52,841 nucleotides of DNA from CAYYNP01 sp964472545 (GTDB lineage: Bacteria; Planctomycetota; Planctomycetia; Pirellulales; Thermoguttaceae). The notes under the pieces were generated by a model that was given only the letters and a program-made list of their open reading frames with translations, was not told the DNA's origin and did not search any database. Both the position numbers and the translations under genes were made by a program. The stretch lies in assembly GCA_964472545.1 (NCBI GenBank), contig CAYYNP010000029.1, positions 1-52,841 on the forward strand, written 5' to 3'. Positions 33,142-42,178 of this stretch are shown piece after piece; position 1 is the first letter of the stretch, and each line of letters begins with the position of its first letter.

Positions 33142-34305
33142 ATGAAAATCGTCCTGGTCCACGACTGGCTGACCGGCATGCGGGGAGGAGAGAAGTGCCT
33201 CGAGATCCTCTGCCGGCGGTTCCCCGACGCGCGGCTCTATACGCTGCTGCACGTGCCCGGCAGTGTCTCGCCGACGATCGAACGGCGGCCGATCAGCACG
33301 AGTTTCCTACAACGGTTTCCCGGCGTCCGGCGGTACTACCGCTGTCTGTTGCCGTTGATGCCCGCCGCGGCCGGGCGGCTGAGGATCGGAGACGACGTCG
33401 ATCTGGTGCTCAGCTTCAGCCATGCTGTGGCCAAAGCCGTCCGGCCTCCGCCGGGCGTGCCGCACGTCTGCTACTGCTTCACGCCGATGCGCTACGCCTG
33501 GCACCGCCGGGCCGATTATCTCGGCAGTCATCTCGATGGTGGCGGCCCGCTGCGGCGAATCGCGGCTGCTGCGCTGGGGCGTTTTGTGCTCGACCCGCTG
33601 CGGCGATGGGACCGTGCCACGGCCGATCGCGTCACCCGCTTCGTGGCCGTCAGCCACACGGTAGCCGGGCGGATCGCCGAGTGTTACGGACGCGACAGCC
33701 GCGTGATCTACCCGCCGGTCGATACACGGTTCTATACGCCGGACGGTTCGCCCCGCGAGGATTTCTACGTCTGCGTGTCGGCGTTGGTGCCCTACAAGCG
33801 GGTCGACCTGGCGATCGAGGCCTGCAACCGGCTCGGGCGCCGTCTGATCGTGATCGGCGACGGGCCGCAGCGGCGTCGATTGACCCGGCTGGCCGGGCCA
33901 ACCGTCACGTTGTCCGGCTGGCAGCCCGACGAAGAGATCCGCCGTCAACTCCGCCGCGCCCGGGCGTTGTTGTTTCCAGCCAATGAAGATTTCGGCATCG
34001 TGCCGGTCGAGGCCCAGGCGTGCGGCACATCGGTGATCGCCTTCGGCACGGGCGGAGCCACCGAGTCGATCCTCCCGGCCGATGAGTCCACGCCCGGCAC
34101 CGGCTTGTTCTTCGAGAGCCAAACGCCCGAGAATCTCTGCCGTGCGATCGAGCGGCTAGAGGCCCATTCCGATTGGTTCGACCCTGTGGCGGCACGGCAC
34201 CAGGCCGAGCGCTTCGCGGCCGAACGTTTCGAGCGCGAGTTGATCGACGTGCTTCACCACGAGGTCGCCATCGATCGTTTAGCCGCCGCCGGCACGGCGG
34301 CGTAA
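33142..34305 (+). CDS. GT4-type glycosyltransferase (WbaZ/WcaI-like)
   Basis: 387 residues from the ATG at 33142. GT-B fold: the N-terminal MKIVLVHDWLTGMRGGEKCL begins the acceptor domain, and HVCYCFTPMRYAWHRRADYL is characteristic of mannosyl- and rhamnosyltransferases of the WbaZ kind. The C-terminal donor domain has VCVSALVPYKRVDLAIEACN (the phosphate-binding Lys and Arg), VIGDGPQRRRL and the E-x7-E motif FGIVPVEAQACGTSVIAFGT. It probably adds a sugar to a lipid-linked surface polysaccharide. It is a lone gene on the plus strand, with no other polysaccharide genes directly beside it. Confidence 0.9.
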   Translation: MKIVLVHDWLTGMRGGEKCLEILCRRFPDARLYTLLHVPGSVSPTIERRPISTSFLQRFPGVRRYYRCLLPLMPAAAGRLRIGDDVDLVLSFSHAVAKAVRPPPGVPHVCYCFTPMRYAWHRRADYLGSHLDGGGPLRRIAAAALGRFVLDPLRRWDRATADRVTRFVAVSHTVAGRIAECYGRDSRVIYPPVDTRFYTPDGSPREDFYVCVSALVPYKRVDLAIEACNRLGRRLIVIGDGPQRRRLTRLAGPTVTLSGWQPDEEIRRQLRRARALLFPANEDFGIVPVEAQACGTSVIAFGTGGATESILPADESTPGTGLFFESQTPENLCRAIERLEAHSDWFDPVAARHQAERFAAERFERELIDVLHHEVAIDRLAAAGTAA

Positions 34306-34357
34306 CGTGCCTTTCACCCAGCACGGCCGTACCGCCGCCGGCTAAACGGAACGGCCC

Positions 34358-36277
34358 CTACGGTCCTTCCTCTCGAAATCGCCGGATCTCCTCGGCCAAG
34401 CCTTGGATGTCCTCGACGTCGATGTCGCTGATCACCCACAGGCCGTTCTGCTTGGCAAGCGTGTAGAGCAGGCAGACCTGCCCGCGAATCTTCGGGTCCG
34501 GCACGCGCGTGAACTCACTGGCGGCCAGCGCCCGACCGCCGTTGGAATCGATCACGAGCACCTCGGTCGGCTTCAATCCGGCGGCGATCGCCTCGCGCAT
34601 GTCGTCGAGTTGCCGCAGCAGCACCTCGGCGTCTTCGTGGATCAGCCGCCGGGCAGCTTTCTCGTCACCTTCGGCGGCGGCGTCGACAAACGCGGCGATC
34701 ATATCCCGCACGGCCACCTGCTCGTTGTCGGCGGCGGTCTCGCTCTCGGTAGACATAGCCCGAGATTCTTCCGGCGGATCGCCAACGTCGTCGTCGGTGC
34801 CGTCTTCGCCGTCGGGGCCGGCCGACCAGAGATGGAGCGAGGCGCCGTCGCCACGGCGATACCGAAACGCCTTGCCCCAAGGGTCTTTGGGTAACGGGTC
34901 CTTCACGTATGGCCCGTTCCATTTGCCGGAGTCCTCGCCGTCGGGAGCGGACACCAGTGCGCCGAGCCCCTGCTGTGTGTCTGGATACGTTCCCGTGTCC
35001 AAGCGATATCGTTGCAACGCGGCTGTCAACACCGCCACGGTCGCTTCGGCGTGCTTTCGCCGGGCCGCGACCGTCGACACTGAAGTAGCCGGTGTGGTAT
35101 CGTCCAACTCGTCAGTCGCGCGTCGTGCGGTCCGGCCGACGACTCGGGCGGCCAACTCCAGCCGGGCACCTTCGAGGCGGCCGGCCTGAAACTCGTCGAC
35201 GAGGTACTCATAGAACCACGAGAACGGGGCACCATGTTCTTCGAGGTCCTCCAGCGCCCAACGCATCCGCTCGGCCGCCCAGTCGTCGTCGAACCGCCCC
35301 TTGGCGAAGCGGCTCTCCTGGGCCGGCGTTACCGACAGCAGATGGGGACATTCCCGCTTGATCTCCTCGACGACCCACGGCAGAAACTGCTGCGTCCGCC
35401 AGCCCTCCGGCAGCGAGTCGCCGGCCTCCCTCTTGGCCGCGATCATGTCGCCGAGCAGGCGGCCGAGTTCCGCGCCGAGCACGGCGCTCTCCCACGGCTC
35501 GCACAGTCCGAGTTCCGACGCCGCCCGTCGGGCAAACTCTGCGTCGAACTGCCCGACGAACTCGACGACCGTCCGATCCAGCCGCAGACAATACGCCGGA
35601 TTGCCCTTCATCGCCGACACGCCCCGATGGACTCGCTGGGCGTCTCTGTCCGTGGGACATTCGATCACGTTGATGCGGACTTCCTGGCCGCGGTTTTGGA
35701 ACACGCCGTTGAACAGCCGCTCGATGCGGCCGCCGAGCCGGGCCTCGATCGGTGCGGTCTGTTCCGGCGGGACGCGGACCATTCTGGTCATTGCCCAATT
35801 CGGCGGGGAATTCGCCAGCCGCTTGAGGACAGGGCTGTCTTCGTCGGAGATAGCGTTACCGGTGAACGCCCTGGGATCGCCGGCGTCCGGCGGCGGAACG
35901 TTCACTCCCGACGGTCTCTCGACCGGCGATTCGAGATCCAAGGCCTTATCGGCCGACTTGCCCAACTCCAACTCCACCCGCGTGATCCGGCCGCCTTCGA
36001 TCTCGACCGTTTTGCGGCCGCGATGGTGGGCGTCCAACTCGACCTCAACGACCATCCGCGTCACGCCCGGCGGCACGACGAACAGGCGGTCGGAGGTGCC
36101 CTCCTGTTGCTCTCCGTTGAGGAATACCTTGGCCCCGGGAGGCGTGGTTTGGACGAACAATCGCGTACTCGGCTTCTCCCGGGCTTCTACGCGGCCGTCG
36201 TCGCCGTAGAACATCCACACGGCGGCAATGCCGAGCAACAGTAACGCCGCGGCCGGTAGCACGAATCTCTTACTCAT
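34358..36277 (-). CDS. Membrane-anchored PEGA / GspG-like / NTF2-like fusion protein
   Basis: 639 residues with GAGGAG upstream of the ATG. Residues 4-24 form a membrane anchor. A PEGA domain (about 38-105, TTPPGAKVFLNG) is followed by an unrecognised helical region (150-390). Residues 404-500 closely follow the C-terminal part of type II secretion major pseudopilin GspG: LQRYRLDTGTYPDTQQGLGA, KWNGPYVKDPLPKDPWGKAF, then SAGPDGEDGTDDDVGD. A C-terminal NTF2-like domain (about 519-622) ends the protein. It has no N-terminal prepilin motif, so the GspG-like part cannot be assembled as a normal pseudopilin. The gene is divergent from the ECF sigma/kinase operon, whose kinase also has a PEGA domain, suggesting a shared pathway. 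Confidence 0.75.
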   Translation of the reverse strand: MSKRFVLPAAALLLLGIAAVWMFYGDDGRVEAREKPSTRLFVQTTPPGAKVFLNGEQQEGTSDRLFVVPPGVTRMVVEVELDAHHRGRKTVEIEGGRITRVELELGKSADKALDLESPVERPSGVNVPPPDAGDPRAFTGNAISDEDSPVLKRLANSPPNWAMTRMVRVPPEQTAPIEARLGGRIERLFNGVFQNRGQEVRINVIECPTDRDAQRVHRGVSAMKGNPAYCLRLDRTVVEFVGQFDAEFARRAASELGLCEPWESAVLGAELGRLLGDMIAAKREAGDSLPEGWRTQQFLPWVVEEIKRECPHLLSVTPAQESRFAKGRFDDDWAAERMRWALEDLEEHGAPFSWFYEYLVDEFQAGRLEGARLELAARVVGRTARRATDELDDTTPATSVSTVAARRKHAEATVAVLTAALQRYRLDTGTYPDTQQGLGALVSAPDGEDSGKWNGPYVKDPLPKDPWGKAFRYRRGDGASLHLWSAGPDGEDGTDDDVGDPPEESRAMSTESETAADNEQVAVRDMIAAFVDAAAEGDEKAARRLIHEDAEVLLRQLDDMREAIAAGLKPTEVLVIDSNGGRALAASEFTRVPDPKIRGQVCLLYTLAKQNGLWVISDIDVEDIQGLAEEIRRFREEGP

Positions 36278-36479
36278 CGCAAACTCCTCTCGGGCCGAAG
36301 GCCTCTTCTCAGCGTATCAGCCGTGGTCGACGCATTCAACGGTGCGGGTGGGTCGCAACACACTGGCCTACTTCTCCCTATATGCGCCGACCCCGGAAGA
36401 TCTGTCGTGCGTTCTTGGAGAAAACTGGCACGCCGCGTAGAATACAGGAATTCTCGGGCATTCCAGCCGTCACCGATCC
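36278..36479. promoter_or_regulatory. Divergent promoter region between PEGA-GspG and ECF/kinase operons
   Basis: 202 bp with starts of both divergent units. Control of both from here, possibly by the ECF factor itself, is plausible but unproven; no repeated -35/-10 pair was identified by eye. Confidence 0.4.
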
Positions 36480-37184
36480 ATGAACAGCAACACGCAACCC
36501 ACCCTGCTGAACCGGCTTCGCGACGGCTCCGGCACGTTGGCCTGGGACGAGTTCTTCCGGCGTTATTGGCGGCTAATCTACGTGGCCGCCCGGGGGCGTG
36601 GCTGTGGGCGGCAGACGGCCGAGGAGGTCGTGCAGGAGACGATGCTGACGGTGTTTCGTCGGCGCGACGTCTTCCGCTATGATCCGGCCCGGGGACGGTT
36701 TCGTGACTGGCTGCGGACGCTGGTCCGCAACAAGGTGGCCGAGCATCGCCGCCGGCCGTCGGAGCGGGTTCGCGCACGCGGCGGCGATACCGACGGTGGA
36801 CTCGTCGAACCGGCGGCCGATGAGCCGCAGCCGGACGAAGCCTGGGAGGCTGCCTTCGATCAATCGGTGCTGGCGGCGCTGCTCGACGTGGTCCGCCGCG
36901 AAGTGTCGCCGGAGACGTATCAAGCCTTCGAGTTGGTTGCGGTCCACGAGCTATCCGGTACCCGAGCCGCCGAACTCACCGGGTTGAGCCGAAACGCGGT
37001 CTATCTTGCACGCAAACGGGTCGTCGCACGCTTGAAAGAACTCGGGGCCGGTTACCGCGACGAAGGCCAACTCGACGATCAGATCCGCCGGGCCATGCGG
37101 TCGCTGCCGGAGCCGTCGGTTCAGCGTTCGGTCACTGCGGCAGTCGAGAGAACCATGCAAAGCGCACGGGAGCCCGGCCGGTGA
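36480..37184 (+). CDS. ECF RNA polymerase sigma factor
   Basis: 234 residues. Sigma region 2 is visible in WDEFFRRYWRLIYVAARGRG and the EEVVQETMLTVFRRRDVF helix; the core-binding part is FRYDPARGRFRDWLRTLVRN. Region 4 is in VRREVSPETYQAFELVAVHE, then GTRAAELTGLSRNAVYLARK, the helix-turn-helix. The linker of about 40 residues is Arg/Asp-rich, and the C-terminal tail is longer than usual. The stop codon overlaps the start of a Ser/Thr kinase (GTGA), a known association of certain planctomycete ECF groups in which the kinase may control the sigma factor by phosphorylation. Confidence 0.93.
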   Translation: MNSNTQPTLLNRLRDGSGTLAWDEFFRRYWRLIYVAARGRGCGRQTAEEVVQETMLTVFRRRDVFRYDPARGRFRDWLRTLVRNKVAEHRRRPSERVRARGGDTDGGLVEPAADEPQPDEAWEAAFDQSVLAALLDVVRREVSPETYQAFELVAVHELSGTRAAELTGLSRNAVYLARKRVVARLKELGAGYRDEGQLDDQIRRAMRSLPEPSVQRSVTAAVERTMQSAREPGR

Positions 37185-38380
37185 ACGATCGCGCCAACGA
37201 CTTGCCGAACGACCACGACGGCGGCCCGGATACCGACGTGCCCGAGGTGCCGGATATGACCCTGATCCGCTGCATCGGACGCGGCGGGTTTGGCCACGTG
37301 TGGCTGGCCACCAACCAAACCACCGGCCGGCTGCGGGCCGTGAAGTTGATCCCGTTGCGAGGCGCCGGCCGCTACGACCCCGCCGGCCGCGAAATCGTCT
37401 CGTTGACGCATCTCGAACGGCACTTGGGCAATCTGCACCCGAACTTGCTCTCCATCGATCACGTGGGCAAGACGGCCGAACACTTGTTCTACATCATGGA
37501 CCCGGCCGACGACGCCTCCGGCAGCGGTGCTTCGGCCGAGCCCGACTACCGCCCAGCCACGCTACAGCACCGGCTCGGCGACGGGCCACTGCCGCCGGAC
37601 GAGTGTCTCACGTTCGCCCGCGAGTTGCTCGAAGGGTTGGCCGCGTTACACGAGGCGGGCGTCGTCCATCGCGACGTCAAGCCGGCCAACTGTCTGTTCG
37701 TCGACGGGCGGTTGAAGCTGGGCGATTTCGGCCTGCTGACCGAGGCCCGTGGCGACGTCTCGCGGATCGGCACGCACACGTACATGCCGCCCGACGGCCG
37801 CATGGACGCCCGGGCCGACGTCTACGCCGCCGGGTTGGTGATCTACGAGATGACCACCGGACAGCCGGCCGAGAGCTTCCCGCAGCTTGGCCGACGCGCG
37901 TCGGCGGTGGCCGAGGACCCGATCCTGCGGAAGCTCAACCGGATCGTGCTACAGGCGTGCCAGCCGCAGCCGCAGCAGCGATTCGAGGACGCCCGGCGGA
38001 TGCTCGCTGCGCTGGCAGCGGAAGCGTCGCCGTCGACGGATCTTCGCAGGCGTTGGATCGCCATGGCGTGGGTCGCCGCCGTGGCCGTTGTGGTCTTGGC
38101 GGTGCTGGGACTTTGCTTCGGGCCGTGGCGAGCTGCCGGCGACGGTTCGCCCGTGCCGGTCAACTTCATCACGGAACCGGCCGGCGCCTCGATCCACCTC
38201 GACGGCGAGTTGCTGCGGGACGAAGCCGGCCAGCCGCACACGACACCGTGCACCGTGCCCGACGTCCCAGCCGGGATCCATCGCACGGTCTTCAAGATCG
38301 ACGGCCTCCCGGACTTGGACATCGGCCGACGCGACTACGCCCGGGTGCGCGAAATCGAGGCGTCGTTCGACGAACCGTAG
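37181..38380 (+). CDS. Transmembrane Ser/Thr protein kinase with PEGA domain
   Basis: 399 residues, GTG start overlapping the sigma factor stop. The kinase domain (about 27-290) is complete: Gly loop GRGGFG (33-38), ATP-binding Lys55 in LRAVKLIPL, catalytic HRDVKPAN (163-170) and DFG (182-184). The activation segment IGTHTYMPPDGRMDARADVY ends in a YMPPD variant of the usual APE. A membrane span follows (AVAVVVLAVLGLCFG), and the outer C-terminus is a PEGA domain (FITEPAGASIHLDGELLRD). It should be anchored with the kinase inside and PEGA outside, sensing envelope or ligand state and acting on the co-transcribed sigma factor. The stop lies 59 bp from convergent ugd, with a hairpin repeat between. 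Confidence 0.93.
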   Translation: MNDRANDLPNDHDGGPDTDVPEVPDMTLIRCIGRGGFGHVWLATNQTTGRLRAVKLIPLRGAGRYDPAGREIVSLTHLERHLGNLHPNLLSIDHVGKTAEHLFYIMDPADDASGSGASAEPDYRPATLQHRLGDGPLPPDECLTFARELLEGLAALHEAGVVHRDVKPANCLFVDGRLKLGDFGLLTEARGDVSRIGTHTYMPPDGRMDARADVYAAGLVIYEMTTGQPAESFPQLGRRASAVAEDPILRKLNRIVLQACQPQPQQRFEDARRMLAALAAEASPSTDLRRRWIAMAWVAAVAVVVLAVLGLCFGPWRAAGDGSPVPVNFITEPAGASIHLDGELLRDEAGQPHTTPCTVPDVPAGIHRTVFKIDGLPDLDIGRRDYARVREIEASFDEP

Positions 38381-38403
38381 GCCAGCGATGCAACTCGTCT
38401 TGC

Positions 38404-38436
38404 GGGTGGCTGGGGCAAATCGCAGCGGTGCCCCAG
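38404..38436. repeat. gggtggctggggc repeat copy at the kinase/ugd convergence
   Basis: 33 bases identical to one arm of the 20219-20315 copy except for one base. The internal hairpin ctggggca...tgccccag lies between two convergent stops (38380 and 38440) and could end transcription in both directions. Confidence 0.8.
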
Positions 38437-38439
38437 TGA

Positions 38440-39822
38440 TTAGCCGGCCGGCTCCGTGGCGAGCGCGTCGATCGTGCCGAGCGTCGGGACCGGTGGAATC
38501 GTTGCCCTGCGTTCGCCTTCGACCGTGCGGCGGCCGATGCTGGCGTGGGTGAAGCCGAGTTGGGCCAGTTGCGACGGCTGGTAGAGATTGCGGCCGTCGA
38601 CGATCACCGGGCGGTTCATCAATCGGCGGAGGACCTCGAAGTCGGGGTTGCGGAATTCCTGCCACTCGGTAACCACCACCAGCGCGTCGGCCCCTTCGGC
38701 CGTGCCGTAGGCCCGATCGCAATACGTGATCTGCTCGCCGAAGATCGCCCGCGCGTTGTCCGTTGCCTCGGGATCGAACACGCGGACCGCCGCGCCGGCC
38801 TCGAGCAATTGGCGAATCAGTACCAGCGACGGGGCCTCGCGGACGTCGTCGGTCCGCGGCTTGAAGGCCAGTCCCCAAACGGCGATCGTGCGTCCGGTCA
38901 GGTCGCCGTCGAACAGTGCCAAGAGCTTCTGCATCATGATGCCCTTCTGCGCTTCGTTCACCCGATCGACGGCCTGGAGGATCTGCGACGGAGTACCGAC
39001 CTCTTTGGAGAGCGCGAGCATCGCACAGACGTCTTTGGGGAAGCACGAACCGCCATAGCCGACGCCCGGGTGGAGGAACTGGAATCCGATCCGGTTATCG
39101 TGCCCAATGCCGCGCCGCACGTCGTTGACGTCGGCCCCGAGCCGCTCGCAGAGATTGGCCATTTCGTTGATAAAGGAGATCTTGGTGGCCAGGCAGCAGT
39201 TGGCCACGTACTTGGTCATTTCGGCACTTTCCGGCGACATCACCAACACCGGATGGCCCGAGCGGAGAAACGGCGCGTGCAACTCCCGCAGCACCTCCGC
39301 CACCTGCGCCTCGCGAACGCCGATCACCACGCGATCGGGTTTCATGAAGTCTTCGACCGCGCAGCCTTCCTTAAGGAACTCGGGATTGCTGGCCGCCAGG
39401 TGCCGGACGGGCCCGCCCGAAAGACGCTCGAGCACTTCGGCGTTGGTCCCAACGGGCACGGTGCTCTTGACCACCACGATCTTCGAATCGACGGCCCGCT
39501 CGCGGATCTCGTCGGCCACGGCCCAAACGGCCCGCAGGTCGGCGGCCCCCGACTCGCTCTGGGGCGTTCCCACGCCGATGAAGATCACCGGCCGATCCTG
39601 GACGGCCTCGCCGAGGTTCGTCGAGAAAGTGAGCCGGCCGGCGCGTTGGTTTCGCTCGACGAGTTCCCGCAGCCCGGGCTCGTAGATCGGCAGGACGTTC
39701 TCTCTTAGGCCGGCAATCTTCTGCTCGTCGATATCGATACAAACGACGTCATTGCCGCATTCGGCAAAACAGGTCCCGGTGACCAGTCCGATGTACCCGG
39801 TTCCGACCATGGCGATTTGCAT
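38440..39822 (-). CDS. ugd: UDP-glucose 6-dehydrogenase
   Basis: 460 residues. It oxidises UDP-glucose twice with NAD+ to UDP-glucuronate, a precursor of acidic polysaccharides. It starts with MQIAMVGTGYIGLVTGTCFA (NAD Rossmann). KSTVPVGTN, the HLAASNPEFLKEG block and the catalytic Cys260 in GYGGSCFPKD follow, with the conserved Lys in MTKYVANCCLATKISFINEM. The C-terminal UDP-binding domain has WGLAFKPRTDDVREAPSL. An AAGGCG ribosome site lies upstream. It is a normal-length family member, on its own, convergent with the kinase. Confidence 0.97.
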   Translation of the reverse strand: MQIAMVGTGYIGLVTGTCFAECGNDVVCIDIDEQKIAGLRENVLPIYEPGLRELVERNQRAGRLTFSTNLGEAVQDRPVIFIGVGTPQSESGAADLRAVWAVADEIRERAVDSKIVVVKSTVPVGTNAEVLERLSGGPVRHLAASNPEFLKEGCAVEDFMKPDRVVIGVREAQVAEVLRELHAPFLRSGHPVLVMSPESAEMTKYVANCCLATKISFINEMANLCERLGADVNDVRRGIGHDNRIGFQFLHPGVGYGGSCFPKDVCAMLALSKEVGTPSQILQAVDRVNEAQKGIMMQKLLALFDGDLTGRTIAVWGLAFKPRTDDVREAPSLVLIRQLLEAGAAVRVFDPEATDNARAIFGEQITYCDRAYGTAEGADALVVVTEWQEFRNPDFEVLRRLMNRPVIVDGRNLYQPSQLAQLGFTHASIGRRTVEGERRATIPPVPTLGTIDALATEPAG

Positions 39823-40064
39823 CTTGGCGCCTTCGTAATCAGTTGCAATAGCCGCTGTTGGCGTGGGGGTGTGTCAAGGGCCCCATGAATCAAGGGCCTA
39901 TGAATCGTAGCTTGCGCCGGCGCACGGTGCGTCGACTTGATCGGCAATAGGGGGCCGGATATAATACAGTCCCATGAGGGGCCAATATCTAGTCCGTCGG
40001 TGTCCGGTCCGCGTTGCCCGGTTTGCCTGAACGGGCACGGATCGAAATACTCCGAGGTGACGCC

Positions 40065-40745
40065 GTGGCCGGTTCCGTGGTGTTCGACGAGCAGACCGAG
40101 ATCCCCTTGGCCCTGCGATCGCTGGGGGAATTCCGCCAGTGGGCTGCTTCGGACAGCTTTCCGCAGCGCGGCCGGTTCGATTTTCTTGCCGGTAGAATCG
40201 AGGTCGACATGGCGCCGGAGGACTTCTTCTCACACGGCACGCTGAAGGTCGAGTTGCTGCGCGTGTTGAGCCAGCACGTGAAGGATGCCGGCATTGGGCA
40301 TCTAGTGACCGATCGGACGCGAGTCTCGTGTCCGGTGGCCGATCTATCGTCCGAACCGGACATCGGGTTTGTTTCCCACGCCACGCTTTCTACCGACCGG
40401 GCTCGTCTGGTACCCCACGCCGCCGGCGAGCCCGGGCGATTCGTCGAACTGGAGGGCACCGCCGATCTGATCGTGGAGATCGTCAGCGATCGTTCGGTCG
40501 TTAAAGACACGCGGCGGCTTCCCGAGGCGTACTTCAAGGCCGGCGTGGACGAATTCTGGTTGGTCGACGCCCGTAGCGAGCCGTTGGCGTTCGTGATCCA
40601 TCGACGCGGAGCGGCCGCGTTCGAGCCGGTGGAGTCCGACGCGGACGGATTCCGAACGTCGGCCGTTTTCGATTGCCGTTTCCGACTCGACGGCCGGCGC
40701 GACGCGCAAGGGAACTGGACGTTCGACTTCTTGCAGCAGCGGTAG
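40065..40745 (+). CDS. Uma2 family endonuclease-like protein (DUF820)
   Basis: About 226 residues from the GTG at 40065, which has GAGG 7 bp upstream; a TTG at 40014 would add 17 residues. The PD-(D/E)XK-like core of Uma2 is recognisable: FDFLAGRIEVDMAPED, a conserved His in FFSHGTLKVELLRVL, the acidic EPDIGFVS and the core ELEGTADLIVEIVSDRS with D...E-I-V. The typical AYFKAGVDEFWLVDARS follows. The family is abundant in cyanobacteria and planctomycetes; nuclease activity is predicted by fold and the physiological role is unknown. It is a lone gene. Confidence 0.88.
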   Translation: MAGSVVFDEQTEIPLALRSLGEFRQWAASDSFPQRGRFDFLAGRIEVDMAPEDFFSHGTLKVELLRVLSQHVKDAGIGHLVTDRTRVSCPVADLSSEPDIGFVSHATLSTDRARLVPHAAGEPGRFVELEGTADLIVEIVSDRSVVKDTRRLPEAYFKAGVDEFWLVDARSEPLAFVIHRRGAAAFEPVESDADGFRTSAVFDCRFRLDGRRDAQGNWTFDFLQQR

Positions 40746-40842
40746 ACCGGTCTTCTAGGGCGCTCATCGCAACACGGAATGACGTTCCGTCGCGGCGTTC
40801 TTCCAGGGCCGGACACGAGTCGCCGAACGCCCTGCCACCTGG

Positions 40843-41838
40843 TCAGGGAGACAACACGGCTTCGGCTTCCTCGACGGCCGGATCGCTCTCGCCCGCGTCT
40901 GGCGCCGATGTTTGCGGCGCGCCGGTGAACTGCAACTCCGCGGCAAGCTTGGCGAGAATCTGCAACGTGCATTGCAACGCCATCATCATGTCGGTGCTGG
41001 TCAACACACCTAATGGCACATCGTTCTCGACGACCGGGAGGCAGGAGATCCGCTTCTGCAGCATCATCGTGATCGCCGTGTTCAGCGTGGTGTCGCGGGT
41101 GACCGCGATCGGTTCACGCGTCATCAGGTCCCGGGCCGTTTTGCCTTTTCGGTAGTGATAGTCCCGGTCGCTGATGATCCCCGCCAGGCGCCCGTCGCCG
41201 TCGCAAACCAAGAGATGGCGAACCGTCTCGCTCTCCATCATTTCGATCACGTCGTTGGCGGCCGTCGACGGCCGCACGGACAGCGCGCCGCGCGACATCG
41301 CGTGCCGCACCTGCGCCTCGCTGCCGAAGAGCATCGACACGTCTTGCGAGAGTATCCGCAGGATCTGCTGCCGCTTCTCGATGAAACGCTCGCGTTGCGT
41401 CTGCGGCATGCTCTCGAGCGAATCGTCCACCTCCGGTGCTTCCGAAGCCTGTCCCCGCCGATTTCGACGCATGAGGTACCAGATCACCGCTCCCGAGGCC
41501 AAGGCGAGGAACCACCCGGCGAGCTGTAGCGGCGGCAAGAACGTCGGCTCGACGTGCTTCGGTGTGGGAAGCGTCGGCTTCGACGACCCGGCCGGTGCGG
41601 TGTGCGCGGCGGTCGGCGGCGCTGTCGCCGCGATGCCGCTTTGCATCGCCGTGTCGAGCCGGTTAAACGACATGGGCGTCGACGGCGCCGCGGCGTAATA
41701 GGCCAACACACCCGTGCCGACCACCAAGCTGATCAACAACGCATACTCGACCGTGGCGGCCCCGCCAGTGCGAAACACGGCGCGACGCAGGAAATCCACG
41801 GTGGCAGGGCCGGAAGGCTCACGTCGGTGGCGGGTCAT
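40843..41838 (-). CDS. Flp-pilin-like leader fused to a CBS-domain pair
   Basis: 331 residues, GGGGAG upstream. The N-terminus carries a Flp/class IVb prepilin motif: Gly26 then Ala-Ala-Thr-Val-Glu-Tyr, i.e. the G/XXXXEY cleavage signature, followed by a hydrophobic helix (ALLISLVVGTGVLAYYAA). After a Pro-rich linker comes a second membrane span (GWFLALASGAVIWYLMRR), then a helical stretch and a CBS pair at about 190-305 (RPSTAANDVIEMMESETV...DRDYHYRKG; RDTTLNTAITMMLQKRISCL...STDMMMAL). The second span would place the CBS pair in the cytoplasm if the leader starts inside. A pilin-type leader on a regulatory protein is unusual. No tad genes are in the window. Confidence 0.72.
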   Translation of the reverse strand: MTRHRREPSGPATVDFLRRAVFRTGGAATVEYALLISLVVGTGVLAYYAAAPSTPMSFNRLDTAMQSGIAATAPPTAAHTAPAGSSKPTLPTPKHVEPTFLPPLQLAGWFLALASGAVIWYLMRRNRRGQASEAPEVDDSLESMPQTQRERFIEKRQQILRILSQDVSMLFGSEAQVRHAMSRGALSVRPSTAANDVIEMMESETVRHLLVCDGDGRLAGIISDRDYHYRKGKTARDLMTREPIAVTRDTTLNTAITMMLQKRISCLPVVENDVPLGVLTSTDMMMALQCTLQILAKLAAELQFTGAPQTSAPDAGESDPAVEEAEAVLSP

Positions 41839-42178
41839 TCAGGGCTCCCCTCTCTCGCAAGGTTGCTTGGCGGGCATAGCTCGATGCGGCCGACCCCGGC
41901 CACATGCAGTGTGTGCCACGTTGGCCTACGCCCAAACCAAGCATAGCTCAGAAATTGCGACCAACCATACCGCGCGACCGCTGCAATCGCGCCACGTCGG
42001 CGGCCGGCGGCTGGGACAACGGGGCGTGCGAGCCTCGGCCGTGGTGTCCCATGCCCGTCTCCCCGACGGCGACGACGTTGACAATCGGTAGCCCCAGGGG
42101 TACGTTCGACCGGAAGGGGGCCCGTTGGCTCGGAAGGGGGCCCGTCGGCTCCTGTCCTGTTATGGTCGAGGCGTTTCG
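41839..42178. other. Divergent intergenic region with a 20-bp tandem repeat
   Basis: 340 bp, starts of both flanking genes. A 20-bp unit (cggaagggggcccgt...ggct) is repeated in tandem at 42111-42130 and 42131-42150 with one mismatch, 28 bp before the GT gene start. No gene is seen. Confidence 0.6.
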
